A DNA stretch of 64,000 nucleotides, from NCBI GenBank assembly GCA_963837155.1, contig CAWIMB010000002.1, forward strand, positions 3,162,001 to 3,226,000, in the 5' to 3' direction. The notes beneath the pieces are model-generated. The model saw only the letters and a program-made list of their open reading frames with translations, ran no database searches and was not told the DNA's origin. A program made the position numbers and the translations under genes. Source of the DNA: DASQHW01 sp963837155 (GTDB taxonomy: Bacteria > Actinomycetota > Acidimicrobiia > IMCC26256 > PALSA-610). Below, in pieces: positions 44,056 through 52,538 of the stretch (position 1 is its first letter; each line of letters starts with the position of its first letter).

Positions 44056-45447
44056 CTACGCGGTGGGCGCCGCTTTCTCGAGCTCGGCCACGGCATCGTC
44101 GATGTAACCCGCGAGCTGCGCGACGTCGGGCAGAAGATCGGGACACACCTGGAAACCAAAGCTCACCGTGTCCAGATAGCTGACGACCGTGATGTTCAAG
44201 CCCATGCCCTCGATGAGCGGGCCCATTGGCAACATCTGCGTGACGCGGCCGCCGGCGATCCAGAGCGGAAAATCGGGACCGCGCACGTTCGAGATCATGA
44301 GGTTGGCGATCGGAGGAACTCGCTCGGCGAGCCGGAGCGACGAGACCACATGCATCGCCGGGTTGATCGTCTTGGGCGGGAGCAGCGACGCAACCGACTG
44401 CAGCAGTTCGTGACCGCTCTGCTCGTAGAACTCCTTGGCCGAAGACGCGGTACGGGTTGTCGCAGCGACTCGCTCCACCGGGTCTTCGATGTGCACGGGG
44501 ATGCCGTAGAACATCGTCGAGAACCGATTGCCCCCGTTGGGATCCTCGAGGCTGCGCTCGGAGATGGGAATCGCCGCAACCAGCGGACGGTTCGGCAGCT
44601 CGTCGTGATCGATGAGGTACAGACGCAACGCGCCGGCACACACTGCAATCAACAAGTCGTTCAGCGTCGCGCCATACGCGCGCCGGATCTCCTTGAGGCG
44701 CGACAACTCCACGGACGTGAACTCGACGGTTCGTGGCGGTGTGAGCGCGTGGTTGAACGAAAGACGAGGACCGGTGAGCGGCAACGCAAGGTCGGGATCG
44801 CCCAGCCGCTGCGCGGCCTGCACCAGCATGCTCGCGACGCGCGGCGCCGACCGCACAAAATCGCGCGCCCACCGAAGACTTCCTCGCATCGACTCGCGCG
44901 CGCGATCTCCCGCCGTCAGGCTGTGCGGCTCGGGGAGGGGCGGTACTTCAACCTCGGGCGCGTGTGGTTCGAGGTCGAAGAATCCCGCGAGACTCCCGAT
45001 ACCGGATGTCCCGTCGAGCACCGCGTGGTGGACTTTGCAGATGACCGCGATACGCCCGTCTTCCAGTTCGTCGACGAGCCACATCTCCCAGAGGGGACGA
45101 TCTCGTCGAAGCGGACGCGATGCGATCTCGCCCGCGAGCCGTCCGAGCGCCTGAAGATCCTTCGGCTCGACGAGCACCGCTTGATGCATGTGGGGATCGA
45201 CCGCGAGATCGGATTCGTCTTCCCACACCGGGTTGGAGAATCCGGGAAGCGATTGCAACCGCCGGCAAAACATCTGGACCAGCGGCAAGCGGGCCTCGAT
45301 GCGATCGCGCGCAACTCGGTAGTGCTGCGACTGCGGGATATCGGGGTCGGGTTCGATGAGCAGGATTGCGAGAATGTTCAGCTGCTGCGCATCGGTCTCG
45401 AGTGAAAGCAGCGCCGCGTCAAGGGTCGAGAGGTATTCAGCCGCCAT
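44056..45447 (-). CDS. wax ester synthase/diacylglycerol acyltransferase (WS/DGAT), copy 3
   Basis: 463 residues from ATG 45447. The active site is KVHHAVLDGTSG (HHxxxDG); PLWEMWLVDELEDG, NRPLVAAIPISER and the C-terminal SNVRGPDFPLWIAG complete the family pattern. Most divergent of the three copies in the N-terminal 120 residues. Convergent with the CNBD-patatin gene (6 bases apart), so acyltransferase and lipase lie end to end. Confidence 0.9.
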   Translation of the reverse strand: MAAEYLSTLDAALLSLETDAQQLNILAILLIEPDPDIPQSQHYRVARDRIEARLPLVQMFCRRLQSLPGFSNPVWEDESDLAVDPHMHQAVLVEPKDLQALGRLAGEIASRPLRRDRPLWEMWLVDELEDGRIAVICKVHHAVLDGTSGIGSLAGFFDLEPHAPEVEVPPLPEPHSLTAGDRARESMRGSLRWARDFVRSAPRVASMLVQAAQRLGDPDLALPLTGPRLSFNHALTPPRTVEFTSVELSRLKEIRRAYGATLNDLLIAVCAGALRLYLIDHDELPNRPLVAAIPISERSLEDPNGGNRFSTMFYGIPVHIEDPVERVAATTRTASSAKEFYEQSGHELLQSVASLLPPKTINPAMHVVSSLRLAERVPPIANLMISNVRGPDFPLWIAGGRVTQMLPMGPLIEGMGLNITVVSYLDTVSFGFQVCPDLLPDVAQLAGYIDDAVAELEKAAPTA

Positions 45448-45519
45448 GCGCCAAGCGTACGGAGCGGTGCCTCCCGCGGCAACCATCACGTCCCGGTTCC
45501 CGCTGGGGACAATTACCCA

Positions 45520-46221
45520 TCACAGATCGGCGACGACGCCGAGATGTTGGACGCCGTGCACGCGCCCGAGCCCCTGCAAGTTGAGACTGCGAGTGCCCTG
45601 CACGACGATCCACGGGGCGAGCGTCTCGGCGGGATAGCCCATCGCGAGCAGCTCGCCGGGTCCCGCGGATTCGCAGAGGCGGGCCGCGAGGTTGATCGGA
45701 CGGCCGATGTAGTCGTCGCCGTCGAGGATCAGCACGTTGCCGTGCGCGAAGCCGCCACGAAGCGACAACGGCTGCTTGGCGCTGCGAGCGACGATCTCGA
45801 CCGCCGCGGCGATCGTCGGCCCCACCTCGACGCCCACAATCATTGCGCCGTCACCGAGCCACTTGTCGACGCGCACACCGCGCCGAGCGGCTGTTTCACG
45901 GGTCACGCTCCGGAACGTGCGCAGCTCGTCGATCGCCGCATGCTCACCGTGCGTTGCCGTGAAGCTGGTGAAGCCACAGAGGTCCAGGAAGGCAAACGCG
46001 CGTGCGACCGTCGGGATGGATTCCGCGACGTAGTTCGGGTGCTCGATGCCGCTCGTGTGAGTGCCCGTACCGACGGTACCGACGGGAGCGCCACCTGCCT
46101 GGGTATTCGGCTGCGGCGCGAGACGGGCAAGCCACTCGTGCGCCGCATCGCGTGCGCGCGTGACTAACGAGTCCATGCTGTAGAACTCATCGTCACGCGC
46201 CTGCGCGTTCTGAGTGGACAT
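45520..46221 (-). CDS. class III adenylate cyclase
   Basis: Soluble cyclase of 233 residues: an N-terminal ~70-residue region of no known type and a full catalytic domain. Metal-binding Asp80 (FLDLCGFTSFT) and Asp124 (KWLGDGAM), the adenine-specifying pair Lys120 and Asp170 (DDYIGRPIN), and the transition-state Asn177 and Arg181 are all in place, so ATP is the predicted substrate. ATG 46221. It probably provides cAMP for the nearby cNMP-binding proteins; this link is inference. Confidence 0.9.
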   Translation of the reverse strand: MSTQNAQARDDEFYSMDSLVTRARDAAHEWLARLAPQPNTQAGGAPVGTVGTGTHTSGIEHPNYVAESIPTVARAFAFLDLCGFTSFTATHGEHAAIDELRTFRSVTRETAARRGVRVDKWLGDGAMIVGVEVGPTIAAAVEIVARSAKQPLSLRGGFAHGNVLILDGDDYIGRPINLAARLCESAGPGELLAMGYPAETLAPWIVVQGTRSLNLQGLGRVHGVQHLGVVADL

Positions 46222-46531
46222 TGCGAATCACCCTATGAGGGGCGCGTCCCTCGCTCGTGCACCGGCGTGTAAATCCCACGCGAACACGCGATGACCGGCG
46301 ACGTCGCCTCGAAGCTTGCCGGACACGCTGTCGCGTCCCTCGCCACGCGCGGTTCGACGGATCGGCTGATCCCGCGCTCCCGGCCCGGTTTTCAAGCCTT
46401 CGGCGCCCGCCGTCGATACCTCCCGGAGCAAGGACAGGATCGGCTTCGGGGGGAGCGAAATGGCACGATCCGGACCTTTTGCCATAGACTTTCCACCAAC
46501 GGATGTCTGGTCCCATGGAAGGGGCGATCTG
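46222..46531. other. 310-base divergent intergenic region
   Basis: Between the adenylate cyclase (minus) and the WD40 gene (plus). It should hold both promoters, but no clear -10/-35 pair was found. The segment CCCGGTTTTCAAGCC near 46380 has no further tRNA-like folding around it. No ORF with coding signal was seen. The ribosome binding site GGAAGGGG precedes the WD40 start. Confidence 0.5.
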
Positions 46532-47803
46532 ATGCGTGGGGGACGCTGGCGGTTGCCGGTGGCGGTCGCGGCGATCTGCGCGACCGCGTTCGCCGTCTCG
46601 GGCGGCGCCGAGGGCGAGGCCGTCGCGAATGCGCACTTCAGCGCGGCGGGAACGATTGCGCTCCCCGGACGGGGCATGTCGCTCGCATGGTCACCGGCCG
46701 GTGACGCGCTCGCGACCGGCGGCCACTTCAAGGACAAGCTGACCGGGCAGCGCTACGACACACGCACGGTCGACGTGCGCGGCATGCGTATGAACAAGTC
46801 GTTCGATTGCCACTACTGGTGGACGATCGCGCATGCGTGGCAGCGCAACCCGTACATCGGCGACGTGATCGCGGACGGCGGTGGCGACCACGCGGTGAAG
46901 ATCTGGCGCGCGAGCGGTTCGGGCAGCACGACGTGCTCGGGTCCGGGCCAGTTCCGCGTGGAAGACGGCGGCGTCAAAGCCTTGTACGACATCAACGGTT
47001 GGGTCACGTCACTCGCGTTCTCGCCCGACGGCCGCTATCTCGCGGCCGCGAGTCGCGACCGCACCGTTCGGATCTGGCAGATCTCGCCCGGCATCGATCA
47101 GTGGAAGGTTGTGCGGCTCTGGTACGACAAGGCCGCGAAGCAGTACTTGTCAGTGCGTTGGTCTCCCGACGGTCGCCGGTTGGTCACGGGCGATCGCGCC
47201 GGCCGCGTCGCCGAGTGGTCGTTCGATCCGATCGCAGATCGCTGGGATGCCACGACGATCGCAGCGTTCGCCAAGATGGGGTTCCACGGTCATCCATACT
47301 GGTTCTCGCAGAACGCCGCGCTGCTCGCGCCCAAGGTGTTGTGGAGCGAAGGCGGCCACAAAGAGATCTGGAACGCGCGCTACTCGCCCGACGGCAACCG
47401 GGTTGCCGCGGCGGGCACCGATGGCGTCTTGTCTGTCTACGAAGCACGCACCGGACGAGTCCTGTACCGCACGAGCGCGCCGACGACGCAGACCCCGGCA
47501 CCGAAGCCGCACGCCCGGCGGCAGCGGACACCGCGGGCGACCGCGTTGCATGGCCTCGACTGGAGTCCCGACGGTGCGCTGATCGCGGCCGGCGCCGCCG
47601 ACAAGGTCATCTACGTCTTCTCCGCCGCCGACGGCAGCCTCTACGACCGGCTCGTCGGCCACAAGGAACTGGTGACCGCCGTCGCCTGGTCGCCGGACGG
47701 CCGCACGCTTGCGTCCACGGCCGGCGGCGAGCGCGTCGCGATGCAGAACAACCAGCTCGTGCAGGGCCCCGACGACGCCGTCCACCTCTGGGCGAGGAAG
47801 TAA
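46532..47803 (+). CDS. secreted WD40-repeat protein
   Basis: ~423 residues from ATG 46532 (GGAAGGGG upstream). A signal-type segment LPVAVAAICATAFAVSGG at residues ~8-25. The rest is a WD40 beta-propeller with repeats ending in WRASG, VRIWQI, VAEWSF, LSVYEA and VHLWARK, and the FSPDGRYLAAASRD core; about 6-7 blades. A Pro/Arg-rich insertion (TTQTPAPKPHARRQRTPR) interrupts one blade. Acts outside the cell as a binding scaffold; partner unknown. Confidence 0.83.
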   Translation: MRGGRWRLPVAVAAICATAFAVSGGAEGEAVANAHFSAAGTIALPGRGMSLAWSPAGDALATGGHFKDKLTGQRYDTRTVDVRGMRMNKSFDCHYWWTIAHAWQRNPYIGDVIADGGGDHAVKIWRASGSGSTTCSGPGQFRVEDGGVKALYDINGWVTSLAFSPDGRYLAAASRDRTVRIWQISPGIDQWKVVRLWYDKAAKQYLSVRWSPDGRRLVTGDRAGRVAEWSFDPIADRWDATTIAAFAKMGFHGHPYWFSQNAALLAPKVLWSEGGHKEIWNARYSPDGNRVAAAGTDGVLSVYEARTGRVLYRTSAPTTQTPAPKPHARRQRTPRATALHGLDWSPDGALIAAGAADKVIYVFSAADGSLYDRLVGHKELVTAVAWSPDGRTLASTAGGERVAMQNNQLVQGPDDAVHLWARK

Positions 47804-48023
47804 GCAACCACTCCGGCGAGCGGAGCAGCGCTGGTGGCGTCGGTCACAGTCGCCCCCTGCCGTCTCAAAAGTCACGTCCCCGCCGCCGAAACCATGTCCG
47901 CTGCAACAACGTGGCTGGGACGAAGCGTCGACTCATCACCTGCAATCTGGTCGCCTCGGTGATGACGAGTGTGTGGCGAACCCACCGTCCGAAAACTCGA
48001 CAACGAGTGCACGAGGGGTTTGC

Positions 48024-49886
48024 GTGGACATGCTGGCGGTCGCGGTACCGAGAACTCGGATCCGCATCTGGCGAGGCGAGACGGTAGGACGCATTCGCAC
48101 GCTGATCGCGCCGCTTGCCGCGGTCGCCCTGGTCGGCACGGCGATGGTGACGCCCTCGGGCAAGGCTGCGACCGCACACGTCTCGCAGAAGACGCACGAG
48201 CTCGTCCATGTGATCGTGACGGGCACGCCGGGCGCTGCCGCCGACGCCGCCCGCGCCGTGAAGAGCGAAGGCGGGCAGGTCCTCCACGCGCTGCCGATCG
48301 TCAACGGCTTCGACGCGAACGTTCCCGCCGACGCGATCGATCGCATCGCCGCGACGACCGGCGTCCGGAGCATCACCCCCGACGCCCACCTCCAACCGAA
48401 GGCCGCGGCATGGCCGGGTTCCGCGCCGTACGACGCGGAGGCGAACCCGGGCTCGATGTACAACGTCGTGCGCGAGATCGGCGCCGACCAGATGTGGAAG
48501 GACGGCTTCACCGGCAAGGGCGTCGGCGTGGCCATCATCGACTCCGGTGTGGCGCCGGTCGACGCCATGAAAGCCAATCTCGTCAACGGACCTGACCTGT
48601 CGCTCGACGCCGACGGCGGCGCGCTGGACGGCGTCGACGCCTTCGGTCACGGGACGCACCTGGCCGGGATCATCGCCGGTCGCGCGCCGAAGTCGTCCAA
48701 GAAGGCCAAGGAACTCGCCAAGGCCGACCCGGATCAGTTCCTCGGCGTGGCGCCGGACGCGACGCTCATCAACGTGAAGGTCGCCGCGTTCGACGGTTCG
48801 GTCGACGTTTCGCAGGTGATCGCCGGCATCAACTGGGTCGTCGAGCACCGCAACGACAAGGATCTCAAGATCCGGGTGCTGAACCTCGCGTACGGCACCG
48901 ACGGCGTGCAGGACTACCAGCTCGACCCGCTGACGTTCGCGGCTGAAGTGGCGTGGCGCGCGGGCATTGTGGTCGTGGTGTCGGCCGGCAACAACGGCCT
49001 CGACCACCCCCAGATGAACAACCCGGCCTACGACCCGTTCGTGTTGGCCGTCGGCGCCCAGGACCAGAACGGGACCGTCGCCACGAACAATGACGTCATC
49101 GCCGACTTCTCGAGCCGTGGCGTCGGCTGGCGCCGTCCGGCCGTGTTGGCGCCAGGCCGGTCGGTCGTCAGCCTGCGCGACCCGGGTAGCTGGATCGACG
49201 AGGACTTTTCGACCGCTCGCGTCGGCACTGACCTGTTCAAGGGCAGCGGCACGTCCCAGGCCACCGCGGTGACTTCGGGTGCGGTCGCGCTCGTACTCCA
49301 GCGTTACCCGAAGCTCACGCCGGACCAGGTGAAATACGCATTCCAGCTCACTGGCCGGCGGCTCACCACGAGCGACGGCATCACCTTCGAGCAGGGCGTG
49401 CGCACGCTCGAGCTCGACAGCTTCCGCGACGAGAGCAAGCGCGGGGTGGCGTACGCCGCCGCGTTCAGTAACAGCAGGTACGCGGCGCAGAACTACCCGC
49501 CCGCCCTCGGGCTGGGCTCGCTCGAGGGCGCCCGCGGCTCGTTCCACCTCTCGGACGGCACCAACGACCTCCAGGGTGAGATCGACGTCACCGGCGCCCC
49601 GTGGAATCCGCAGACCTTCACTGCGCTCTCGCTGCAAGGACGGACATGGAGCGGCAACAGCTGGCTCGGCCGTACCTGGTCCGGTCGGACGTGGAGCGGA
49701 CGCACCTGGAGCGGACGCACCTGGAGCGGCAACGCCTTCGCCGGACGCACGTGGTCGGGCCGCACCTGGTCGGGCACCAGCTGGGCCAGCCGCACCTGGT
49801 CGGGGATGAGCTGGTCGGGACGCACCTGGTCGGGGCGCACGTGGTCGTCGGCCGACCTCGATCCCCGGGCCGACACCGGGGCCTGA
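48024..49886 (+). CDS. secreted S8 subtilisin-like protease with Trp-rich repeat tail
   Basis: 620 residues from GTG 48024 (AGGGG upstream; ATG 48030 possible). A signal segment at ~22-50 is followed by an inhibitor I9-like prodomain (~55-125; VHVIVTGTPGAAADAARAV). Peptidase S8 catalytic triad: Asp173 (IIDSG), His209 (GHGTHLAGI), Ser411 (GTSQATAVTS). The C-terminal 75 residues consist of 14 tandem pentapeptides, nine exactly GRTWS and 13 with Trp at position 4, before a short acidic end. The tail may anchor the enzyme to the wall or to carbohydrate; no such role is established. Confidence 0.9.
   Translation: MDMLAVAVPRTRIRIWRGETVGRIRTLIAPLAAVALVGTAMVTPSGKAATAHVSQKTHELVHVIVTGTPGAAADAARAVKSEGGQVLHALPIVNGFDANVPADAIDRIAATTGVRSITPDAHLQPKAAAWPGSAPYDAEANPGSMYNVVREIGADQMWKDGFTGKGVGVAIIDSGVAPVDAMKANLVNGPDLSLDADGGALDGVDAFGHGTHLAGIIAGRAPKSSKKAKELAKADPDQFLGVAPDATLINVKVAAFDGSVDVSQVIAGINWVVEHRNDKDLKIRVLNLAYGTDGVQDYQLDPLTFAAEVAWRAGIVVVVSAGNNGLDHPQMNNPAYDPFVLAVGAQDQNGTVATNNDVIADFSSRGVGWRRPAVLAPGRSVVSLRDPGSWIDEDFSTARVGTDLFKGSGTSQATAVTSGAVALVLQRYPKLTPDQVKYAFQLTGRRLTTSDGITFEQGVRTLELDSFRDESKRGVAYAAAFSNSRYAAQNYPPALGLGSLEGARGSFHLSDGTNDLQGEIDVTGAPWNPQTFTALSLQGRTWSGNSWLGRTWSGRTWSGRTWSGRTWSGNAFAGRTWSGRTWSGTSWASRTWSGMSWSGRTWSGRTWSSADLDPRADTGA
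49638..49847 (+). repeat. 14 tandem 15-bp repeats encoding GRTWS pentapeptides
   Basis: In-frame 15-base units at the end of the subtilase gene. Consensus GGACGCACCTGGAGC or its GGGCGCACGTGGTCG variant; deviating units read GNSWL, GNAFA, GTSWA, SRTWS and GMSWS. Synonymous variation between units shows the protein sequence is what is kept. Confidence 0.85.
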
Positions 49887-49977
49887 ACGGGCGTCCGCCC
49901 GGACACGCGCCCCGCTACATCGAAGGCCTGCGCCTGCCGATCGGATGAGGGGCAGTTTTGCGGGTCGAGGGGTGCAG

Positions 49978-52452
49978 GTGACGGAACCGGTCGGGCAGGA
50001 GCGGGGTGAGGTGAGAGACCGGGGTCCGGCGCGCGTCGGGTGGCTCTCGGTCGCGCTCGCCGTCGCGTTCGCGGCCGCCTTCCCCCTCGTGGCCGGGGAA
50101 CCGGCGCGGTACCCGGTGCACGTGTCGGGCTTCTTCATCATCGCCCTGCTGTTCGCGGCCGGTGAGCTGCTGCTGATCCATGTGCCGACCCGGCGCGACT
50201 CGCACACGGTGTCGTTCAGCGACGTCCCGCTCATTCTCGGGCTCTTCCTCCTCCCCGGCGCTCAATTCGCGGCCGCCGCCGTCATCGGCACGTCGATCGC
50301 GTTGTGGTTCCATCGCAAACAGCGCGGCGTGAAGCTTGCCTTCAACATCGCAGAGCTCGGCGTCCAGCCGATCCTGGCGTTGGTGGTCTTTCGGGGGCTC
50401 GCCGGCAACGGTGCGCCGGCTTCGCCGCGCGCCTTCGCGGCGGCGATTGTCGCGGCACTCGCCGCAGACCTGGCATCGGCGTCGCTCGTCAGCGTTGCGA
50501 TCGGCTTGTTCCGAGGCACGCGACCCGAGCTCGGCGCGTTCGAGCTCGTGGAAGGGGCAATCGCGTCGGTGGCGAAGGCCGCGCTCGCACTGCTCGCCGT
50601 TTCCGCAGTCGTCCATGACAACATGGCCGCGCTCGCGATGTCGGCGGTGTCTGCGACCACGATGTACCTCGCGTTCCGTGCGTATGCCCTCCTCCACGAA
50701 CGCCACCGCCGGCTCGAGCTGCTCTACCGCTTCACGAGCGCGGTCGGCGGATCGGTGCAGCTCGACGCGATCGCGGAGGCGGTCGTCATGGGTGCACGCG
50801 ACTTGTTGCGATCACCGCGTGCCGATCTCTGTGTCGAGGCCCGGCGGGGCACGATCATCGCCTGGCGTCTTGACGCCGACGGACCCGTATCGCGCGAGGT
50901 GCTCGGGTCCGTCGAGGATGACGCGCGGTGGCTGCGCGTCGTCGAGAGCGGATCGCGCGTCGCCGAGGACGATCACCTCGTCATGGCCCTGGCAATGCAT
51001 TCGGGCGCGCGTGGCTACCTCGCGGTCAGCGGGCGCGTCGGCGGCGACGGTGCGTTCGACGCGGTCGACATCCGTTTGTTCGAAGCCCTCACCGACCAGG
51101 CCGCCATCGCGATCGAGAACGGCGGCTTGGTCGAGCAGCTCGAGACCGAGATGCGTGAGCGCGAGTACCGCGCGACCCACGACCAGCTGACGGGCCTCGT
51201 CAACCGCATGTGCTTCAGCGAAGCACTGGAGACGGCACTTTCGTCAGGCCCCGGCCCACGGGCGCTGTTCGTCCTTGGGCTCGATCGCTTCAGCGAGGTC
51301 AACGAAACCGTCGGGCACGACAACGGCGACACGGTGTTGTGCGAAGTCGCCGATCGTCTGCGACGTGCGATCGACGGAACGACCGTGGCGCGCTTGGGCG
51401 GAGACGAGTTCGCAGTTCTGACACCTCCGCTCTCCGACACCGATTTGCGCGCCCTCGGCGACCAACTCGTCGCGGCCGTGACGCCGCGCATCACGATCGA
51501 CGGTCTCCATCTCGAAGCCGGGATGTCGATCGGCGTGGCACTCGCGCCCGATCACGCGACCAATGCCGAGGGTTTGTTGCGGTGTGCGGACACGGCCATG
51601 CGACAAGCGAAGGCTCGCCGCTCGGGGTTCGAGGTGCACGTCGGCGGCGGCGAGAGCGACACGCGGCGCCGGCTCGCGCTCGCGCATCAGCTGCGGCAGG
51701 CGATCGATAGTCGCGAGCTGACCGTGTACTACCAGCCCAAGATCGACATGGCGTCGGGATGGACCGTCGGCGTCGAGGCGCTCGTGCGCTGGAATCATCC
51801 GCAGCTCGGCTTCCTGCCGCCGGATGAGTTCATTCCGATCGCCGAGCACACCGGCTTCATCGAGCCGCTGACCGCGCTCGTGCTCGACGCCGCGCTCAAG
51901 CAGCGGCGCGCGTGGGCCGACGCCGGTCTCGAGCTCGGGATCGCGGTGAACGTATCGGCTCGCTCGCTCGCCGATCGCGCCCTCGGGGACCGCGTGACGC
52001 GTGCTCTGCTGCGGAACCGTTGTCCGTCCGATGCGCTCACGATCGAGATCACCGAGTCCCAGCTGATGGCGGACCCTGACCGAGCCGCGGTCGCGTTGCG
52101 CGAGCTCCACGACGTCGGTGTGCGCGTCTCGATCGACGACTTCGGTACCGGGTTCTCGTCGCTGTCGTCGTTGCGTGCGCTCCCGATCGACGAGGTGAAG
52201 ATCGACAAGTCGTTCACCCTCGGCGTCATGGGGAACGAGAGCGATGCGGCGATCGTTCGTTCGATCGCGGCACTCGGCCGCAGCCTCGGGCTCCACGTCA
52301 CCGCCGAGGGCGTCGAGGACGCGGACACGCTGGAGTTCGTAACGGCCTGCGGCGCCCACACCGCCCAGGGCTTCTACTTCACGAAGGCACTGCCGCCCGA
52401 GCTGCTCGAAGCCTGGATCCGGGCCCGCATCGCGGCCGACGTCCGGTCGTGA
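49978..52452 (+). CDS. membrane-bound GGDEF-EAL protein
   Basis: ~824 residues. GTG 49978 has GAGGGG 5 bases upstream; ATG 49945 is in frame without one. The N-terminal ~230 residues form a multi-helix membrane sensor (WLSVALAVAFAAAFPLV and more). A GAF-like segment (~250-380) precedes the diguanylate cyclase domain with an intact LGGDEFAVL and the EAL phosphodiesterase domain with VEALVRW and DDFGTGFSSLSSL, and EITESQLM. Both activities are predicted intact, so it can set c-di-GMP levels. Confidence 0.9.
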   Translation: MTEPVGQERGEVRDRGPARVGWLSVALAVAFAAAFPLVAGEPARYPVHVSGFFIIALLFAAGELLLIHVPTRRDSHTVSFSDVPLILGLFLLPGAQFAAAAVIGTSIALWFHRKQRGVKLAFNIAELGVQPILALVVFRGLAGNGAPASPRAFAAAIVAALAADLASASLVSVAIGLFRGTRPELGAFELVEGAIASVAKAALALLAVSAVVHDNMAALAMSAVSATTMYLAFRAYALLHERHRRLELLYRFTSAVGGSVQLDAIAEAVVMGARDLLRSPRADLCVEARRGTIIAWRLDADGPVSREVLGSVEDDARWLRVVESGSRVAEDDHLVMALAMHSGARGYLAVSGRVGGDGAFDAVDIRLFEALTDQAAIAIENGGLVEQLETEMREREYRATHDQLTGLVNRMCFSEALETALSSGPGPRALFVLGLDRFSEVNETVGHDNGDTVLCEVADRLRRAIDGTTVARLGGDEFAVLTPPLSDTDLRALGDQLVAAVTPRITIDGLHLEAGMSIGVALAPDHATNAEGLLRCADTAMRQAKARRSGFEVHVGGGESDTRRRLALAHQLRQAIDSRELTVYYQPKIDMASGWTVGVEALVRWNHPQLGFLPPDEFIPIAEHTGFIEPLTALVLDAALKQRRAWADAGLELGIAVNVSARSLADRALGDRVTRALLRNRCPSDALTIEITESQLMADPDRAAVALRELHDVGVRVSIDDFGTGFSSLSSLRALPIDEVKIDKSFTLGVMGNESDAAIVRSIAALGRSLGLHVTAEGVEDADTLEFVTACGAHTAQGFYFTKALPPELLEAWIRARIAADVRS

Positions 52453-52538
52453 CCTGCCGGTCCTGCGCCGCGTGAGACATTGAGCAAGTCCCGAAGACAG
52501 CGGTCAGGTCGACCCCCGGATCGCCCGATATTTCTCCG

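Noticed and set aside
29835..46221. Caspase-TIR and cyclase genes as parts of a CBASS or Thoeris system.
   Set aside because: The cyclase is an ordinary class III adenylate cyclase, not a CD-NTase, and lies 14 kb away. No ThsA, SAVED or Cap-type effector is present.
46370..46440. Possible tRNA-like segment (CTTGAAAACC on the minus strand resembles a Ser anticodon loop).
   Set aside because: No acceptor stem, D-arm or T-arm pairing can be drawn around it.
49638..49847. Tandem repeat array that could look like CRISPR or a VNTR in noncoding DNA.
   Set aside because: The 15-base units are in frame with no spacers, and synonymous changes preserve the peptide, so it is a coding repeat.
47865..50234. 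789-codon minus-strand open frame opposite the subtilase gene.
   Set aside because: It is the antisense shadow of the subtilase and its 15-base repeats; the plus strand has the catalytic triad and a start site.
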